Origin: DASVUC01 sp038237225
GTDB lineage: Bacteria; Planctomycetota; Phycisphaerae; Tepidisphaerales; Tepidisphaeraceae
NCBI GenBank assembly: GCA_038237225.1
Contig: JBBRYX010000011.1
Coordinates: 1-64,000 of the forward strand
Direction of reading: 5' to 3'
DNA: 64,000 nt
A program made the translations under genes and the position numbers. The number at the start of each line of letters is the position of its first letter. The stretch's first letter is position 1. The notes beneath the pieces were generated by a model. It did not search any database. It worked only from the letters and a program-made list of their open reading frames with translations, and had not been told where the DNA came from. Below are positions 16,179 to 23,728 of the stretch, piece by piece.

Positions 16179-16667
16179 ATGAATGATCCACGTTCAAGCG
16201 GTCCAGGCATCACACCCAACCCGCAGCGCCCCATGATTAACCCACCGCCCGCGCGGCCCATGATTACGCCCCGGCCGGCAGTCGCGGTGCCCAGGCCCAA
16301 CGCAGGCCCTGTCCCCGCGCAGCCCGCCGCGCCCCGCCCGCAGCATGCCGAGGCCCCCATCGCTTTGGTTGAGGATGTCGAAGAGATGGAAGAAACGCAG
16401 CCGGCCAGCAAAATTCACTTCGGCCCTGACATCACCCATCGCAAGCATGACTGGAAGCGACTCACACAGACCCCCGGAACCGGCGCGGTTCGCATGAAGA
16501 GCTTCCACGGCAAACTCAGCGAGCAAGGCATGGAATACCTCGACGATGCCATCAACACCTGGCTCGATTCTCATCCCGATGTCGAGATCAAATTCGTCAC
16601 CAGCAACGTCGGAATGTTTGACGGTAAGATGAAGGACATGGCCCTCATCCTGAACCTCTGGTACTAA
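16179..16667 (+). CDS. Conserved hypothetical protein with proline-rich N-terminus
   Basis: A 162-residue protein. Residues 1 to about 65 are Pro/Ala-rich and probably disordered; residues 85-162 form a compact domain (MKSFHGKLSEQGMEYLDDAI, NTWLDSHPDVEIKFVTSNVG, DMALILNLWY). That domain is familiar from planctomycete genomes as a hypothetical and ends exactly at the protein C-terminus. It carries no signal peptide. A good ribosome site (AAGGAGCG) precedes the ATG. The 288 bp upstream, back to namZ, contain nothing I can name. Confidence 0.7.
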   Translation: MNDPRSSGPGITPNPQRPMINPPPARPMITPRPAVAVPRPNAGPVPAQPAAPRPQHAEAPIALVEDVEEMEETQPASKIHFGPDITHRKHDWKRLTQTPGTGAVRMKSFHGKLSEQGMEYLDDAINTWLDSHPDVEIKFVTSNVGMFDGKMKDMALILNLWY

Positions 16668-16671
16668 CTCG

Positions 16672-16756
16672 CTCACCCCCTCGCAGGGTGCTCTCTCACT
16701 CGCCCGGTACTCCAGCCTGCGGCGAGCTTAGTCGAGTCGGAGAGGGCTGGGGTGAG
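16672..16756. repeat. Dispersed repeat, family E (copy 1)
   Basis: It runs from CTCACCCCCTCGC to GGGCTGGGGTGAG, with an inner CGGCGAGCTTAGTCGAGTCG hairpin. Related sequence follows family D copies near 26180-26250 and 36320-36365. Here it separates two convergent genes and could act as a transcription barrier. Confidence 0.65.
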
Positions 16757-16790
16757 GGCCTTGCGTCTTCTAACGCGCGTCCTACCCCAC

Positions 16791-18428
16791 CTAACTCAGC
16801 ACCATCTTCACCCGCACGTCTTCCGTTCCCGCTTCATTCTTCAGCGGCAGCACGATCCAAAACGTCGACCCGCTGCCAACCTCGCTTCTCAATCCAATGT
16901 GGCCGCCGAGCAGTGTCGTCAGCTCTTTCGAAATCGCCAGACCCAAGCCGGTGCCGCTGTGCTCGCGCGTGACCGATGCATCCGCCTGCCGAAACTTCTC
17001 AAAGATCACCTGATGCTTGTCGCGCGCAATCCCCGGCCCACGATCGCCCACGGAGATGCGAATGCTGTCCCCGCCTTCGCACTCCGCCTTCAACTCGATC
17101 TTTTCACCCCTCGGCGAGAACTTGATCGCATTGGAAAGAAAATTGTAAAGCACCTGCTGTAGCTTCGCCGGATCTGTGTGAATGATCGGCACACCCATCG
17201 CGACCGACGTCGTGATCGTGAGCTTCTTGCTCTCGATCAGCGGCTTAAGCACGCTGGTCAGACCTTCAAACAAATCGCTCAGCGAAAGTGGCTCCGAACG
17301 AATCTCCATTCTTCCCGCCTCGATCTTCGCCAGATCCAGCAGATCGTTGATCAAATCGAGCAGATTGCGCCCGCTGGTGAGGATGTTCTGAAGGTAACGC
17401 GATGCCTTCGCCTCGGTCGCCGCGGGCGAATCTTTCAGCAGATCCGCAAAACCCAAAATGGAATTCAGCGGCGTACGCAGCTCATGGCTCACGTTCGCGA
17501 GAAACTCGCTCTTCAACCGGTTCGACTCATAAAGCGCGCTGTTCGTCTCCGCCAGTTGTCCCAGCTTCAGATCCAGGCTCTTGTTCGCCGCCCGAAGTTG
17601 ATCCGCGCTCATCTTCAAGTTCGTCAGCATCTCATTGAACGTCTCCGAGAGCTGCTGAAATTCATCGCCCGTATTGATGTCCGAACGAATGTTCAGATCG
17701 CCCTCGCTCACTTTCTGAGCCGTTTCCTGAAGCACGCGCACCGGCTGCAAAATGAGCCGCGTCGTGATGAGGTAGAACACAACAATCGCGAGCGTGCCCG
17801 CGAGCAAGCCCGCCGAAAGCATGAACACGCGGTTGAGCAGCAACTGGTTGGTCTCGATCTGGGACGGAATATCAACCGTCACCATCCCGATCAAGGTCGC
17901 CGTCGCTGCCGTGGTCGGCTTGGTTGTTGCGCTTGCGGCGAAATCGGATGCAGCGCCGCTGTGGCATCGCACGCAGCTCGCATCAATTCGCGCGTAGCGG
18001 TATCCCTTGACGCCCTCCTCTGTCTCATACGTCGTAGCGATCCATTCGCGATCACGCTCGCGCAGGCGATGGACGGCCTTCTTCTCAAAAGTCGTCAGCG
18101 CCGTCGTATCCCGGTTTGCCGATGCGAGAATCAAACGCGGCGGAGCGAATAGATCATCCCCAACCAGCGGCCGCGTCGTCGGTGGTTGGACCACCACCGA
18201 TCCTTGTGTCGTAGCCGAAGCATTTTTCTTGGGTCGCGCCACATGGTCGGCAACCGCGTAATCCGTCAGGGTCCTCGCCGACCGCTCGTTCAACTGATTC
18301 GTAAGCTGCTCCATCCGCTGGAACGGCACCATCAGCGCCGCGCCGATGATCAGCACAACCGCTGCCCCGAAAAGCAGTTGGCATTTTGCCGCAAGGGAGA
18401 TTTTAAGCTGCCGAAACCATTTGAACAT
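16791..18428 (-). CDS. Sensor histidine kinase with a periplasmic c-type haem motif
   Basis: A 545-residue membrane sensor kinase. A first membrane helix (about 12-35) is followed by a periplasmic domain (36-200) containing a CVRCH haem-attachment motif at 152-156, in the manner of DUF3365/Tll0287-like domains. The second helix is at about 202-227. Then come HAMP, a coiled coil, HisKA with phospho-acceptor His315 (FLANVSHELRTPLNSILGF), and the ATPase domain with N, G1 and G2 boxes (FLSNAIKFSP, VGDRGPGIA, HSGTGLGLAIS). The haem probably senses redox state, oxygen or NO. It is transcribed divergently from the sigma-54 response regulator at 18623, its likely partner. Confidence 0.9.
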   Translation of the reverse strand: MFKWFRQLKISLAAKCQLLFGAAVVLIIGAALMVPFQRMEQLTNQLNERSARTLTDYAVADHVARPKKNASATTQGSVVVQPPTTRPLVGDDLFAPPRLILASANRDTTALTTFEKKAVHRLRERDREWIATTYETEEGVKGYRYARIDASCVRCHSGAASDFAASATTKPTTAATATLIGMVTVDIPSQIETNQLLLNRVFMLSAGLLAGTLAIVVFYLITTRLILQPVRVLQETAQKVSEGDLNIRSDINTGDEFQQLSETFNEMLTNLKMSADQLRAANKSLDLKLGQLAETNSALYESNRLKSEFLANVSHELRTPLNSILGFADLLKDSPAATEAKASRYLQNILTSGRNLLDLINDLLDLAKIEAGRMEIRSEPLSLSDLFEGLTSVLKPLIESKKLTITTSVAMGVPIIHTDPAKLQQVLYNFLSNAIKFSPRGEKIELKAECEGGDSIRISVGDRGPGIARDKHQVIFEKFRQADASVTREHSGTGLGLAISKELTTLLGGHIGLRSEVGSGSTFWIVLPLKNEAGTEDVRVKMVLS

Positions 18429-18622
18429 CGTGGTTGTGCAATTGTATCACCCCACCGATCCACCCACACAAATCTGCTGCTTTCATCACCGCAACTCTCG
18501 CGCCTCGGATGAAAACGGAAAAAATGCGCCTTGTTGGATGACAATGTGCTGTGGTATGACTTTCCGTCAGCTACATCCAGACTTTTAAGGCAAAGCGAGT
18601 TACACTGGGCAAGGAAGTACCT

Positions 18623-20020
18623 ATGTCAAACGCGGGACGAGTACTGGTCGTTGAGGACCACGAGGTGGAACGCCGGGCGATCAGCCAGATTCTGAAAGCC
18701 GAAGGTTTCGCCGTTTTCGGGGCCGAAAATGCCGACAAGGCCCTGGGTTACATCGAAGAAAACATCGATGTGGTCCTCACCGACCTCCATATGGGGGATG
18801 TCAGCGGCATCGATCTTCTCCAACTCTGGAAGAAGAAGCAACCCGAAGCGCAATTCATTGTCATCACTGGCCATAGCAGCGTTGACACCGCCGTCGAGGC
18901 CATCAAAGCCGGTGCCTTCGACTACGTTACCAAGCCGATCAATCCCGATGAATTGGTGCTCCTGATCAAACGCGCTGTCGAGGGGCTTCAGAAAGACAAG
19001 GAACTGGACAACCTCCGCCGCCGGCTTGATCAGAAGTTCGGGCTCGGTCAGATCGTCGGTCAATCCAAGACGATGAACGATGTCTTCGCCAGGATCCAGC
19101 GCGCCGCTCCCGTCGACAGCACCGTCCTCGTGCTCGGAGAGTCCGGCACCGGCAAAGAACTCGTCGCCCAGGCGCTGCATCACAACAGCACGCGAAAGAA
19201 GGGCCCGTTCGTTGCCGTGAACTGCGCAGCCGTCCCCGCCACGCTGGTTGAATCCGAGCTGTTTGGCCATGTCCGCGGCGCCTTCACCGGCGCCACCGAC
19301 CGCCGGATGGGCCGATTCGAGCAAGCCGACGGAGGCACCCTGTTCATCGACGAAATTGGCGATTTCGAGCTGCCTTTGCAGTCAAAACTGCTCCGCGTGC
19401 TCGAGACTCTCACGGTCACACCCGTCGGTGGACACGAAGACCGCAAGGTCAATGTTCGCGTTCTCGCCGCGACCAGTCGCAACATCCGCAAGATGGTCGG
19501 GGAAGGCACGTTCCGTGAGGACCTGTTCTACCGCTTGAACGTGGTCCAGATTAACCTCCCGCCGCTTCGCGACAGGCCGGATGATATCCCCATCCTCGTC
19601 GAGCACTTCCTGCGGGAAATTTCTGAAAACAAGCAGACTCCGCCGCGGCGAATTTCCCCGGAGGTCATGCGCCGCTTCCAACAATACCGCTGGCCCGGCA
19701 ATGTCCGCGAGCTGCGCAACATCCTGGAGAGCATGATGGTTCTCGCCGACGGCGAGTTCCTCACCGAGCGCGATCTGCCCGACCAGATTCTCACCAGCGC
19801 CCAGGCTGCTGCGTCTCCAAAAGAAATTCCCAGCGGGCTGACCATGGAGGAGCTCGAAAAGCTGGCGATCACCAAAGCGCTCGATCAGAGCGGCAACAAT
19901 CGCACTCATGCCGCGAATCGACTTGGAATCTCCGTTCGAACCCTCCAACGGAAGCTCCGCCAGTACGAGCTTGAAAAACGAACTACCAAGCCCTTCACAG
20001 ACGTTTTGACGGGAGCATGA
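18623..20020 (+). CDS. Sigma-54-dependent response regulator, NtrC family
   Basis: A 465-residue activator. Residues 1-120 are a receiver domain with phospho-acceptor Asp54 (VLTDLHMGD) and the T/K residues ITGHS and TKP. The AAA+ domain follows, with Walker A GESGTGKE (172-179), the sigma-54 contact loop GAFTGA (219-224) and Walker B GTLFIDEIGD. A Fis-type helix-turn-helix (NNRTHAANRLGISVRTLQRK) ends the protein. It starts with a strong ribosome site (AAGGAAG). The divergent neighbour is a sensor kinase, so the two probably form one two-component system. A strong terminator follows. Targets would have GG-N10-GC promoters; I did not find a convincing one nearby. Confidence 0.93.
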   Translation: MSNAGRVLVVEDHEVERRAISQILKAEGFAVFGAENADKALGYIEENIDVVLTDLHMGDVSGIDLLQLWKKKQPEAQFIVITGHSSVDTAVEAIKAGAFDYVTKPINPDELVLLIKRAVEGLQKDKELDNLRRRLDQKFGLGQIVGQSKTMNDVFARIQRAAPVDSTVLVLGESGTGKELVAQALHHNSTRKKGPFVAVNCAAVPATLVESELFGHVRGAFTGATDRRMGRFEQADGGTLFIDEIGDFELPLQSKLLRVLETLTVTPVGGHEDRKVNVRVLAATSRNIRKMVGEGTFREDLFYRLNVVQINLPPLRDRPDDIPILVEHFLREISENKQTPPRRISPEVMRRFQQYRWPGNVRELRNILESMMVLADGEFLTERDLPDQILTSAQAAASPKEIPSGLTMEELEKLAITKALDQSGNNRTHAANRLGISVRTLQRKLRQYELEKRTTKPFTDVLTGA

Positions 20021-20054
20021 CGTTTTAGCGTACTGCGACAATCCGACGAAATCG

Positions 20055-20090
20055 CGCACCGCACCGAAATGCGGTGCGTTTTCGTTTTTT
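20055..20090 (+). terminator. Intrinsic terminator of the response regulator gene
   Basis: CGCACCGCA (20055-20063), six-base loop, TGCGGTGCG (20070-20078), then a T-rich tail TTTTCGTTTTTT to 20090. Confidence 0.92.
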
Positions 20091-20242
20091 CCTCCTTGTT
20101 TCCCGGGGGCGGCAAGCGATCTCTGGCGAAACCCCTTGGATCGTATAATCGTGCAGCAGAGAACGTGGCACGGACGTTGCAAAAGTATCTTGCCCAACGA
20201 GGGCGGAGAATGCTGTAAGGCTTGACCAGAAGGAGAGTTGCA

Positions 20243-20470
20243 ATGTCAATCGGAATGGATCGTTTCGCTGCTGAAGGCCATTTTGTGACCTACGACCCCT
20301 GTGCGCGGGCACCCGAGCGGGCCATGATCTTCCAAGTCCAGTGCCGATCCTGCGGGTTCGAGCCGGAGGATGTCGTGGTGCCTCCCAAAGCCTGCCCGAA
20401 GTGCCACGGCGAGAGCTGGGAACGCTACGCCAAACCAGGCAGCATCCTGGTAAATGCTGACCGATATTGA
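20243..20470 (+). CDS. Small zinc-ribbon protein
   Basis: A product of 75 residues with two CxxC knuckles, VQCRSCGFEPED and KACPKCHGESWE, typical of a zinc ribbon. The rest (VTYDPCARAPERAMIFQ) is not family-diagnostic. I chose the ATG at 20243 because AAGGAGAG lies eight bases upstream; a TTG at 20222 is before it. It is monocistronic, flanked by a terminator on both sides. Function unknown; such proteins often bind nucleic acid or a partner protein. Confidence 0.75.
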   Translation: MSIGMDRFAAEGHFVTYDPCARAPERAMIFQVQCRSCGFEPEDVVVPPKACPKCHGESWERYAKPGSILVNADRY

Positions 20471-20501
20471 ACCAGCAATCACGGATGTCGTTATCATCGC
20501 A

Positions 20502-20533
20502 AACTCCGGGTTCCCCATGAGCCCGGAGTTTTG
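20502..20533 (+). terminator. Intrinsic terminator of the zinc-ribbon gene
   Basis: AACTCCGGG (20502-20510) pairs with CCCGGAGTT (20522-20530) across an 11-base loop, followed by TT and then GCC. The stem is strong, the T-tract short. Confidence 0.65.
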
Positions 20534-20628
20534 CCATATAAAGATTCTGGAATGTGGAAGAGCACAAGCGTCGCGGGTTCATGGGGTGTTGATCGGAAGA
20601 AGTTTAAAAACCCCGAAAGGGTGCATCA

Positions 20629-21885
20629 TTGCCAGCGTCAGATCGTAAGCGTGTCGTGATTACCGGCTTGGGTGTTGTAAGTCCAAACGGCATCGGGACA
20701 GAAGCGTTTGCCTCCGCCTGCACCCACGGACGCAGCGGAATCACCCGTCTTATCGGGATGGAGGGGAGCGGCCTGAAGACGACCGCCATCGGCCAAGTTA
20801 AGGATTTCAATCCCGCGACCGCCATGAATCCGGTCGAGGTTCGCCGCGTTCCGCGAATGGTCCCGATGGCCATTGCCGCTTCACGCGAAGCGCTTCAATC
20901 CGCGCAGATCCAGATCGACCCGGACGATATTCAAAAGCAGCGAACCATCGGCGTCTCCCTCGGAACCGGTGGGGGGGGCATGGCCTTCGTCGAAGAGCAG
21001 TACAAGACGTTCTTCACCGAAGGCAAGGCGTCTCTCTTCTCCATCACCGCCGGCACACCCGGAAATCTCGCAAGCGATCTCTCCATTGCCTTGCGCCTTC
21101 GAGGACCGTCGCATCTTCTCTCCACCGGATGCACGAGCAGCACCGATGCCCTTGGTTACGCCGCAATGCTCATCCGATCAGGAACCATTCCAATCATGGT
21201 CGCCGGTGGCGCCGATACCCCCATCTCACCAGGCATCCTTCACGCTTTCGAAAAAATGCGCGTCATCTCCACAAAAAAGTGGGAGAACCCATCCAAGGCT
21301 TCAAGGCCGTTCACCTTGGACCGCGATGGTTTCGTGCTCGGCGAAGGTTCCTGGATGTTCATCCTCGAAGACCTCGAGCACGCGCTGGCAAGAAACGCCC
21401 GCCCCCTCGCGGAACTTGCCGGCTATGGCTCAACCTGCGATGCCTATCACCGCGTCCAGATCGCACCCGATGTCGCCGAACCCGTTCGAGCGATTGAACT
21501 GGCGATGGCTGATGCGCAGATCGACAGCGGCGCGCTCGATTACGTGAATCTCCACGGCACCAGCACACAGCTCAATGACCGCCTGGAAACCACCGCCATC
21601 AAGCGCGCGCTTGGCCCGCGCGCCCAGCAAATCCCGATGAGCTCAACCAAATCCATGATCGGCCACCCCCAAGGCGCCTGCGGTGCCGCCGGCTTCGCCG
21701 CGACGGTGCTCGCGATGCGCTGCGGAAGAATCCATCCCACCATCAATCTCGACAACCCCGACCCCGACTGCGACTTGGACTACATTCCACACGAGGCGCG
21801 CGAGCAACGCATCGACGCCGCCCTTTGCAACTGCATCGCCTTCGGCAGCAAAAACAGCGCGCTGGTGGTGAAGCGATTTGAATAG
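20629..21885 (+). CDS. Beta-ketoacyl-ACP synthase, KAS II family
   Basis: A 418-residue thiolase-fold condensing enzyme like FabF, which elongates acyl-ACP with malonyl-ACP. The catalytic triad is intact: Cys168 (LLSTGCTSSTDALGYA), His309 (VNLHGTSTQLND) and His346 (SMIGHPQGACGAAG). The N-terminal RRVVITGLGVVSPNGIG pattern is classical. The start codon is a TTG at 20629 with GAAAGGGTG upstream; a GTG at 20653 would cut the first strand. No acyl carrier protein gene is adjacent, so a role in fatty-acid synthesis or in a secondary pathway cannot be told apart by context. Confidence 0.88.
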   Translation: MPASDRKRVVITGLGVVSPNGIGTEAFASACTHGRSGITRLIGMEGSGLKTTAIGQVKDFNPATAMNPVEVRRVPRMVPMAIAASREALQSAQIQIDPDDIQKQRTIGVSLGTGGGGMAFVEEQYKTFFTEGKASLFSITAGTPGNLASDLSIALRLRGPSHLLSTGCTSSTDALGYAAMLIRSGTIPIMVAGGADTPISPGILHAFEKMRVISTKKWENPSKASRPFTLDRDGFVLGEGSWMFILEDLEHALARNARPLAELAGYGSTCDAYHRVQIAPDVAEPVRAIELAMADAQIDSGALDYVNLHGTSTQLNDRLETTAIKRALGPRAQQIPMSSTKSMIGHPQGACGAAGFAATVLAMRCGRIHPTINLDNPDPDCDLDYIPHEAREQRIDAALCNCIAFGSKNSALVVKRFE

Positions 21886-21944
21886 CTGCTACTTGGTGGC
21901 CGCCGCGCCTTCGTGGTCAACCTACACTGCAACCCCGTCGTCCC

Positions 21945-22625
21945 TTAAGCGGACCTTGTCATCGTTCGCACTCCATTGTCATCCCCAATCAGCGCCACGC
22001 TCGCCATGCCCAGGAACAGCCCCGATTCCACGATCCCCGCCCGCCGCCCGAGCGCCGTTTCCAGAACCTGCGGGTCGGAAATCGATGCGAATTTGCAGTC
22101 ATAGATGTAGTTCCCATTGTCCGTGACATAAGGCTTCCCCTCCTTCATGCGAAGAGTCGGCGCCGCCCCCAGCGACTTCAAAAACAGCTCCTGCGCCGCA
22201 TGCGCGAACGCCGCGACTTCAACCGGCAACGCCCCTTTAATCCCCAACACCTCCACGCACTTCCCCGCATCAGCAATAATCACCAGCCGCTTCGAATTCT
22301 GAGCAACAATCTTCTCCCGGAGCAGCGCCCCGCCCAGCCCCTTTATCAGATCCAGATTGGACGCAACCTCATCCGCCCCGTCCACCGTCACATCGACCTC
22401 CGGGCTCTTCGCCAGCGTCGTCACCGGCACACCCAGCTCCTCCGCAAGCCGCTCGGATCGGTTCGATGTGGGCACGCCCCGAATATTGCTGAACCGCCCC
22501 TCGCGCAGCGCCTGCGCGAGTGCTCGAATAAAGAACTCGGCCGTCGAACCCGTTCCAAGACCTACGATCGTGTTGCTCGTTAGATAATCAAGCGAAGCTT
22601 CGGCGGCGCGCTGCTTAGGATTCAT
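21945..22625 (-). CDS. rpiA: Ribose-5-phosphate isomerase A
   Basis: RpiA interconverts ribose 5-phosphate and ribulose 5-phosphate in the pentose phosphate pathway. The protein (226 residues from the ATG at 22625, MNPKQRAAEASLDYL) has VGLGTGSTAEFFIRAL (phosphate loop), DVTVDGADEVASNLDLIKGLGGALLREK split over the active site (catalytic Glu in LLREKIVA) and AFAHAAQEL near the end. The open frame extends upstream to 22685, but RpiA proteins usually start with NPKQ. It is convergent with the ketoacyl synthase gene. Confidence 0.92.
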   Translation of the reverse strand: MNPKQRAAEASLDYLTSNTIVGLGTGSTAEFFIRALAQALREGRFSNIRGVPTSNRSERLAEELGVPVTTLAKSPEVDVTVDGADEVASNLDLIKGLGGALLREKIVAQNSKRLVIIADAGKCVEVLGIKGALPVEVAAFAHAAQELFLKSLGAAPTLRMKEGKPYVTDNGNYIYDCKFASISDPQVLETALGRRAGIVESGLFLGMASVALIGDDNGVRTMTRSA

Positions 22626-22736
22626 TTGACGCGAGGATATCGCCGCAACTTGACCCCAGCCAGTAGCATGTTTGTCAAGGGCCATGGGTTATGGCAAAAT
22701 GCGGCGCTTCCGGAAGCCGCTTAAGGAATCATCCGC

Positions 22737-23420
22737 ATGCTCCTCCAGACCAACAGCTACATTGTCCCCGCCGAAAAGCGTGTCGAGCACCAGCGGCTCC
22801 TGAAACGTTTCCGCCAGGTCATGATCAAGCTGGGCTGCGATTCCTTCGACACCTTCGAGCAAGTGGGACCCAACTGGGCCGGCAACGAGACCACCGGACG
22901 CTTCGTCCAGATCATGCGCTTCCGCGATCATCAGCATCAGCGCGCCGTCCAGGCGGCCGAGCGCAGCGACCCTACCGCGCAGGCTCTCATCGCCGAGTTC
23001 TGCGACCTGATCAACCTTCCCTACCAGCAGCAACAAGGCTTATTCGCCATCGGTTTTTATCGCACGGTCATCGGCTCATCCGGTGGAACACAGCAAGCGC
23101 CCCACAGGCAAGAGGCCGATCCACAAGCCTACGAGCAAGCCCCCGAGGAGTCCGTTGCCGAGGCGCAGGATGAAGCGCCACAGGATGAAGCGCCGGTTGA
23201 AACTGAGTATGCGGTCCCCCAGGAAGCCGACGCCGTGGCCGAACCGCACGAAGAAGTTTCCGCGGATTTCGTAACTGAAGAAGAGCCGCTCGAATCGCAA
23301 CCCACCGGCAACAACGATCCTCCTTCGCTCGATGAATTTGATATCGAAGCGATCGCCGACGAAGAAATCGGTGGATTTGAAGAAACCCCCGGGGACACCG
23401 AGCAAAAAAGACGAAGCTAG
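22737..23420 (+). CDS. Conserved hypothetical protein with acidic tail
   Basis: A 227-residue protein. Residues 1-108 form a conserved domain (MLLQTNSYIVPAEKRVEHQR, FVQIMRFRDHQHQRAVQAAE, LPYQQQQGLFAIGFYRTVIG) that I know only from planctomycete hypotheticals; its size and pattern resemble a ferredoxin-like antibiotic-biosynthesis-monooxygenase fold, but this is not proven. Residues 109-227 are a Glu/Pro/Ala-rich, disordered acidic tail. There is no signal peptide. It is divergent from rpiA, with only about 110 bp between starts. Confidence 0.65.
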   Translation: MLLQTNSYIVPAEKRVEHQRLLKRFRQVMIKLGCDSFDTFEQVGPNWAGNETTGRFVQIMRFRDHQHQRAVQAAERSDPTAQALIAEFCDLINLPYQQQQGLFAIGFYRTVIGSSGGTQQAPHRQEADPQAYEQAPEESVAEAQDEAPQDEAPVETEYAVPQEADAVAEPHEEVSADFVTEEEPLESQPTGNNDPPSLDEFDIEAIADEEIGGFEETPGDTEQKRRS

Positions 23421-23579
23421 CACCCCGTCAACAATCGAATGTCGCCCGCGAACGGGAGCCCAGCGGCGCTGCCGCGGGACCTCCGACCCAATAAATTGCT
23501 TTAGACGCAACAGATTGCGGCTACCGTCCTGCTGACACCAGCGACCCGCAGGTTAGCCGCGAGGCGGCAAGCCCGAGGC

Positions 23580-23714
23580 TCAGACGACCTGCACCCGGCG
23601 CCCCGCCCGCCGCTTGCGGTTGATCATCTGCCGGCCCTTTGCTGTCTTCATCCGCGCTCGAAATCCGAGCTTCCGAGCTCGCTTAACCTTGCTGATCTTG
23701 TGGGGATAATGCAT
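23580..23714 (-). CDS. rpmH: 50S ribosomal protein bL34
   Basis: A 44-codon gene on the minus strand. The product starts MHYPHKISKVKRARKLGFRA and continues RMKTAKGRQMINRKRRAGRR, the unmistakable bL34 pattern (GFRARMKTxxGRxxxNRRRxxGR), with a planctomycete-type HYPH start instead of KRTYQPS. AAGGACG lies just before the ATG. It follows the beta-propeller gene by 15 bases, far from the usual rnpA/dnaA neighbourhood, none of which is in the window. It is short enough to be missed by length-filtered gene calls. Confidence 0.95.
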   Translation of the reverse strand: MHYPHKISKVKRARKLGFRARMKTAKGRQMINRKRRAGRRVQVV

Positions 23715-23728
23715 GTTGGCGTCCTTAC

